From Volvariella volvacea V23 (lineage: Eukaryota; Basidiomycota; Agaricomycetes; Agaricales; Pluteaceae): a stretch of 64,000 bases of DNA. This document shows, piece by piece, positions 58,564 to 64,000 of the stretch (position 1 is the stretch's first letter; each line of letters begins with the position of its first letter). The notes under the pieces were generated by a model that saw only the letters and a program-made list of their open reading frames with translations, was not told where the DNA came from and ran no database searches. A program made the translations under genes and the position numbers. The DNA lies in NCBI GenBank assembly GCA_000349905.1, contig KB722762.1, forward strand, positions 10,225 through 74,224, read 5' to 3'.

Positions 58564-60092
58564 ATGACCCCGGCACCTTCCCAAACTCAATTACCATCGA
58601 CCTCGCCTTTACCGCATGATTCTGAACATGTTCTGCACCAGCAGGCGGCCCTTCCGTCTCCTATATCGCGCACGTACGACTTGCAGGACAGTGGAGCAAA
58701 GTCGCAGCTAGATAGTGCGCGAGACTATTCGCCGCAGGCACCGTTTGTTTTGGACCTTGCCAAGTCCAGCTATGGAGAGAAGAGAAGCACGTCGACTGAC
58801 TCCCGGGACGACACCGTTTTGAATGTGACAGCCGACGCAGGGAATGGGGCTTCGCAGGAAGTCAAGGGAGGGTTGACCCCACACGTTTCATCAAACCCCG
58901 AGCACAAGGCCGAAGGGAAGGTCGAGGTCGAGGTCGTGGAGAAGGGTGTAGAAAAGTGGGAAGATCCCCTTCGCAATGGGGTACCGGCTGGGCTTGCTCA
59001 AACGCAGGACCTGGCTGTGGTCGTCGAAGAAGACGTTGGTGATCAACTTTTGGACGCCCACGGCCGTTTGTTGTTCACAGATTCGGGAACAAGATCGACA
59101 CCTGCTGGATCTCGTCGTGCTTCCCATCTGCGCATAGACATCAAGCCCGGTTCGCCACAGCCTTGGGAGCTGATTGACCCCCCGAGTGAAGAAGGTCGCA
59201 AGGCAGGTCCCGATTTTGACTCGACAATTGAATCGCGCAAATATAATGTGTTGCAGGGCCCTGCGTAAGTATCATGTCGCTTTTCATTCTTCCTCCCACA
59301 CCCCAAAATGTGAATCTTGACGTCTTGGGTGATAGGCAAACTCGGTCGCTAATACCTAGATCGGCTTATTATTATGGGCCACCGCCACCTGATTCTGCAT
59401 ATGGAACGGCACCTGTGGGCCAAATTGGTTTGCATCATCCTCGAGAAATTGTTCGAATCGAACGCGACTACAGTGGAGGGGAGCTGATCCAGTTCGCACC
59501 CATTTATCCACTTGAACTAGAAGGCCGGGTGCGTGGAATTCATTTGTGCACTTTGCCGTCAATCAATACGGTGCTTATCCTGCATTCACCCCAGATAAAT
59601 CCGACGCAGTTTCTCGAGTCCATTAATTCGATCAATGAACTGCTTATTTCTGCGCATAGTCTCCGCCACGCATTTATTGATAACCTCATAGCTGTCGCAA
59701 CCTTGCAACTTTCAAGACTATTTGTTTCAACGCACTTTGACCGGGTAAGTTACGTTGCTACTTGAGAAGGCTCGTTCTTGGCGCAGGAGCGCAGTTTCTG
59801 ATATGAAATTGGACGTTCTGCCATCAGGAGCTGGAACGTTTGCGAGGCCTCATTGATGAACTAAATGCTCAAACATTCAATCCAAATGGCCTAAACATAC
59901 TTTGGCCTGGAAATGTCGCCTTCCTTTTTGTGAGTGCCGTTTACACATGCACGCAGGTCCTTTCGTCATTCATCCTGTTGCCCTTGTGCTGGGTCAATGA
60001 ATCCAATCTAGCTTGAGATCGAGTACTACGTCAGTCCATCCCTTTCCCTCGCAATCGATGAAGCTAACTCTTGCTGCGCGGATCGTCAGTGA
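58564..60092 (+). CDS. ERF4: ERF4-type subunit of the Ras palmitoyltransferase
   Basis: Erf4 stabilises the DHHC enzyme Erf2 and is needed for Ras palmitoylation at the ER/Golgi. Exons 58564-59264, 59336-59528, 59595-59744, 59828-59929, 60012-60029, 60090-60092 give 388 residues. The first ~235 residues are poorly conserved and disordered. The Golgin A7/ERF4 domain follows: REIVRIERDYSGGELIQFAP, YPLELEGR, PTQFLESINSINELLISAHS, LRHAFIDNLIAVATLQLSRL, GLNILWPGNVAFLFLEIEYY. ATG 58564 is the first ATG in this frame. The last intron (60030-60089) is 60 nt and in frame, leaving only the stop codon in the final exon; if retained, 20 residues are added before the same stop. Confidence 0.85.
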
Positions 60093-61486
60093 GCCGTCAG
60101 TTGATCGCCTCTGTTTTTTCAGATTTTGCATAGCCACGCTGTGTTTCGTTCACATGCCTTGCACGTTTTTTCTCCCTTTTTGCATTCACATCCCGTCATC
60201 GTCTCAGCATTGGCATATACAGTATCTATGATATCGGTACCACTACCTTCCTTTATCTATCTTGTCTAGCACTGATCGTTTCAAAGCTTTATACCATAAT
60301 AATACCACACTGGTCAGTGTACACCAGTTTCCTTCTACTTGTACAGACAGTCATATAAAGGGATCCTTTGTTGCTTTGCGCCTGCCCCTTGCCTTGATGT
60401 GAGATGTGTTCCTCAGCGCCACTGACATGCCCTCAGCGCCTCGACAGCAAGCTGTCATGTCGGGTTGTCCGGTCCACAAGAAGGATTAATTAACGAGTCG
60501 TGGGCAAGGTACCCGTCTGAGAGGAGGTATTTATGAGGAGTCGAGCTAGTATGTCGGTGAGGGCCGGTTCCGGGAGCATTTGACCTGATCACGCTGGCAG
60601 GACTTATTTCATCAAGGGTTCTAATAGCACTGATATGACTATTGGACACTGGATGGTCATTGGATGGATTCTCGGTAAGTTCGGTATTCGATTGTTGTGT
60701 TCTTACGAAATGAGCTTCCTCGGTATTAAGTGGGGACTAAAAAAATAGGTAGCCCTTTGTATTTGTCATGGAAGACACACGTGGACCAAAACTTTCCGTA
60801 TGCGGGACCGTTCCCATTGAACGCTGGGGGGTGACTCGACACAAGTATAAGACGTATGAGCTAATGGCTGCGTTCTTGCGGGAGGCCAACGGGAGGCGTT
60901 GCCTGTTGTGTGGACCCACCTGGATTAGGTTCAAGAGACAGCCCTGGGGATCACAGGAGTGCGACGTCATGGAGAGACGAGGCCGCGGGGATGGAGCGAG
61001 ATATGTCTGTTGCTTAAAGAGTCTGGCATGGGACCCAGGGAAGCAGAGCGGGCAGCTCTGGACGTTCTGGACATTGGGTGGAAGGATCGTGCTGGGAAGC
61101 GTCCTTCGTAACGGCTGATTTGGACATCGCATCGGGAATAACCCTTAGGAGAGATATTAATTATTTTGTGGACGGGTTATGACCGCCGGACGGCAGAGAG
61201 CTGACGTGTGGAAGAATATTACATAATAGATAAGTATGGAGATAGGGAGTGATATGGGTAACATGCTTTGTCATTCCTCAAGAATCCTCGGTGTCTCACC
61301 GTCCCCACTGTCCTTGACCTCCATCGTCCACCTAAACTGCCCGCAAATCCTTACAGTTCCCCCTCCTCCTCGTCATCCCACCCCGTCTGTCTTCATAAGC
61401 CCCACAAATCTTGCTAATATCCTTATTATTGTCCCCGCTTGCTGACAATCATCCCTCCCTGCCCGCCCCTACTAATAAGCAGGCCC
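60093..61486. promoter_or_regulatory. Upstream region of the bZIP gene
   Basis: 1.4 kb. The final ~130 bases are strongly pyrimidine-rich (61335-61475). It holds the doubtful 116-codon frame 60768-61118 (listed separately). No defined binding site recognised. Confidence 0.45.
60768..61118 (+). CDS. Doubtful 116-residue orphan frame
   Basis: An ATG-started open frame with basic, Trp/Cys-containing composition (RCLLCGPTW, YVCCLKSLAWDPG), not resembling a known family. The opposite strand is open across almost the same bases, so the lack of stops may be due to GC-rich sequence. It lies 370 bp before the bZIP start and could be an orphan gene, a transcribed leader or chance. Confidence 0.15.
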   Translation: MEDTRGPKLSVCGTVPIERWGVTRHKYKTYELMAAFLREANGRRCLLCGPTWIRFKRQPWGSQECDVMERRGRGDGARYVCCLKSLAWDPGKQSGQLWTFWTLGGRIVLGSVLRNG

Positions 61487-63371
61487 ATGGACAGTTATTC
61501 AGACATCACAACACCTCTCTGGGACCTCTCGCAGGCCACCTCCTTTTCTCGGCTGCCAGATGACGATTTTATTGCCCTGCTTCAGAAGCAATTTCCGACC
61601 GCTAATGGCCTGCCGCACAATTCCACAAATCCGCTTACACAGGCTAGCATCAATCCACAGAATATCTCCCGATATTCTCTCTCTAGTCTAACTCCCCCCT
61701 CGGAGGACAGCAGCCCCAGCCCTCCTCACACAAGTGCGGACCAGACATCGCAACAAGCTTCGCCCTCTTATGAGGAGGGGGGCGATTCGGTACTGAAGCG
61801 GAAAGCTAGCATTGAGCCTGATGACGAAGAGGGACCCAGTCAGAAGAGCCAGCATACATGTAAGCTGGGTTCGCGTTTATCGTTGTGACAGGGACTCATA
61901 GCCTCTCAGTAAATAGTTCTAAAAAGGCCTCAACCACAACCGGATCTCGTCGTAAGTCGACCACCGGCGGCACCGTAAGTTAATTCGATCATCCCTGCCA
62001 GAGTTATGTATTGACAGCCATTTCAAGACCACAAAGGATGAGTCAAGACTTTTGAAGCGGAAGGAACAGAATCGCGCTGCTCAGCGGGCTTTCCGTGAGC
62101 GTAAGGAGAAGCACGTCAAAGATGTAAGTTCATTCCTTGCTTCTCGGAGATTGTGTCTGATCGGGCTCGCGCCTCAGTTGGAAGACAAGGTTGCTGCCCT
62201 GGAAGCTAAAAATGAGCAAGCCACCACCGAGAATGAGAATCTCCGTGATCTCCTCACCCGTTTGCAGACAGAAAATGTTCTGCTCAAGCAATCGTCTTTC
62301 ACGTTTGCTGTGCCTAAACCTGCGGGTGTTGTGCCGAACAAACTCGGCTCCATGTCAACAGAGGCGTCTCCATTCGCATCAGCTTCTCATACGTCGTCGA
62401 GTATCTCGTCACCCGTCACAGGTCGGGCAACATCACCGCCGAAAGCCGTTAATCCTCTCGATTGGAGTTCCCTGACGTCCTTCGATCCTGCAATACTTAA
62501 CCTTTTGGATGATCAACCCCAGCCTACGGCTACCGCTAGTGCAATGCAAATGAACTTCGGCTTTGATAGCAACTATACCACAATCGCAAATAATACAATG
62601 TTCACGTCGTTTGCATCTGCGTTTGATTCTGCCACTCCTGCAGCGTCCGATCCCAATGCATTCAATTTCGATTTGAACTCACTATCGTCGTGGCCATCCC
62701 CACCGTCTGTATCTCAAGATCAGGTGTCATTAGATGAAATATTTGCGCCCTATCTAGGAGGACCTTCTCCATATCAATACCCAGCTTCTACCCCTGGCAT
62801 CAGCCCAGTTGCTCACCACACAGTCCCAGCTGCCGCCAGCTCCACACAATCTCCTGGGGCCTCCTCGTCATCTTCACCATCTTCCTCCGGGTCGGATGGT
62901 GTTATTGCGACGCCCAAGGATACGCCCTCTTCGATGGCTGAATCGGAGATTAAGCACGATCCAAAGGAATGTCCGAAGACACGGGCTGAGGTCGCTCTAG
63001 TGATAGAGAAGCAGGGCTTATCATCGTTTGCGCCCCCCAAATCGAACATCAAGAAGACCTCTGATGGTACAATGGGTCCCACGATTACGTGCCAGGGTTC
63101 TTCCTCCTTCCCAAAAACTATGGCTAGCAAAGATAACGTGGAAGTGCTTCAAGCGTGGCGAACAATTACATCAGATCCTAAGTTCAAGGTCCGTACCCGC
63201 CTTTGCTCCGGTATTCCCTGCACTAATCACTTCTTGTCTACATAGGATTGCGACATCAATGAACTATGCTCAGAGTTTACGAGTAAGGCTCGGTGTGATG
63301 GCACCAAGGTGGTTCTTGAACCACAAGGCGTCAACCACATTCTTGAGACCTTATCTGCTCGGCATCAATAG
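61487..63371 (+). CDS. YAP1: YAP1/PAP1-type bZIP transcription factor
   Basis: Redox-responsive AP-1-like activator. Exons 61487-61859, 61910-61974, 62028-62123, 62178-63188, 63246-63371 give 556 residues. The basic region is LKRKEQNRAAQRAFRERKEK, with the fungal Pap1 NxxAQxxFR contact motif, followed by a leucine zipper (LEDKVAALEAKN, ENLRDLLTRLQTENVLL). A Ser/Pro-rich middle contains NPLDWSSLTSFDPAILNLLD. The C-terminal cysteine-rich domain is clear: DCDINELCSEFTSKARCDG, with three cysteines and an embedded nuclear-export-type segment; it normally senses peroxide by disulfide formation. The N-terminal cysteine cluster is weak (KECPKTRAEV, TITCQG). Exon 3 could start at 62028 or 62037, differing by three residues. 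Confidence 0.92.
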
Positions 63372-64000
63372 ATTCAATAACTCAATGTTAACAAAGGAAG
63401 ACGAAGAAGAAATAGGAGAGGCCGAGTATTGAATAACGAACCATGAATTAACCATGGCACGCCGACGCTGGCTCTGGATACTAATAGTAAGCTCATCCCT
63501 CGATGAACAGGGATTCAAGCCAATCACCGGTCAAAGGGATGGAAGGGGGGCGTACTTTATAAGAATAGCTGGTCCGATCGAGATCTACGGTCGCGAAAGA
63601 AAGCCAGGAAGGTGGAGTGGGGATGCCTCGTATCCAATTACTCCATATTTGCCATCCTCCGACGTTGACAGTCATGCGTCATTATAACCTCGATCAATAC
63701 TTGCTGCCGTTTCCTTGCTATTAATCTTCGTCTTCTATTTGGTCTGTTGTTACTTCAGTAAAGGTTTAGTTCGTCCCCGCTTGTTGTATCGATCAGTGCG
63801 CCTTTTGGGTCTACCTTTCACCTCTAATTCCGTACTTCTACTGTATCTATCTTTGGTATCCCTGATTCGCTTTACGTCTTCCTGGTTTCACCTTTGGCGC
63901 TTCCCATGTACGGATATGACGATACGGTCGTACGAGAAGGTGGCGGGAGGTGGGGGTAGGATGATGTACAGGGAGGAAGGGCGAGTAGCGATCTGGGATT
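63372..64000. other. 3' flank of the bZIP gene
   Basis: Pyrimidine-rich downstream sequence without a supported gene; it may include the promoter of a gene beyond the window. Confidence 0.5.

Noticed and set aside
1..64000. CRISPR array, rRNA, bacterial operon or phage features
   Set aside because: No regularly spaced repeats or rRNA-like sequence; intron-rich eukaryotic genes throughout.

Overview
The window is nuclear DNA of a filamentous basidiomycete, most likely an Agaricomycete. Genes are dense, on both strands, and cut by many 46-65 nt GT-AG introns (plus two GC-AG introns). Families typical of Agaricomycetes are present: DUF6533 and DUF7702 membrane proteins and large F-box-like proteins with a CWYGYNC-type tail. 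No rRNA, tRNA, CRISPR array or clear intact transposon was seen. Gene models were built by hand from splice sites, reading-frame continuity and family motifs; positions refer to this window.

Layout: (1) 1-1323, AT-rich spacer with a hairpin/direct repeat. (2) 1324-4483 (+), F-BAR/RhoGAP protein. (3) 4813-10238, two divergent paralogous PIF1-type helicases that both begin with an RNase H1-type hybrid-binding domain and share nearly all intron positions. (4) 10631-12815 (-), YSC84/LSB3-type SYLF+SH3 actin-patch protein. (5) 13534-15332 (+), single-pass membrane protein. (6) 15835-17785 (-), LAS1 pre-rRNA endonuclease. (7) 18123-19249 (+), DUF7702-type membrane protein. (8) 20042-21573 (-), DUF6533-type membrane protein. 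(9) 23686-25555 (-), F-box protein with several tiny exons. (10) 26522-28425 (+), prenylcysteine oxidase-like protein. (11) 28772-30752 (-), ammonium transporter with GATA sites upstream. (12) 32505-33278 (+), LIP2 octanoyltransferase, then 33476-34144 (+), a Rossmann-fold oxidoreductase. (13) 34657-38553 (-), tandem F-box-like paralogs, one without its F-box. (14) 39673-43237 (+), ADAM metalloprotease. (15) 43238-46770, gene-poor stretch with a possible F-box-like relic. (16) 46771-47918 (-), mitochondrial ClpP, head to head with 48091-49518 (+), BRL1/BRR6. (17) 50624-51031 (-), SERF-like small protein. (18) 53146-57195 (+), SSN6/CYC8 co-repressor. (19) 58564-60092 (+), ERF4-type palmitoyltransferase subunit. 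(20) 61487-63371 (+), YAP1/PAP1-type bZIP factor.

Most genes are housekeeping or signalling functions and the window is not a functional cluster. Two links are plausible: the SH3 protein and the polyproline RhoGAP both point to actin/endocytosis, and the ammonium transporter has nitrogen-type GATA sites. The most unusual items are the hybrid-binding-domain PIF1 pair, 6-nt micro-exons that carry catalytic-site residues (ADAM) or complete a conserved strand (ClpP), and the F-box-less tandem paralog.
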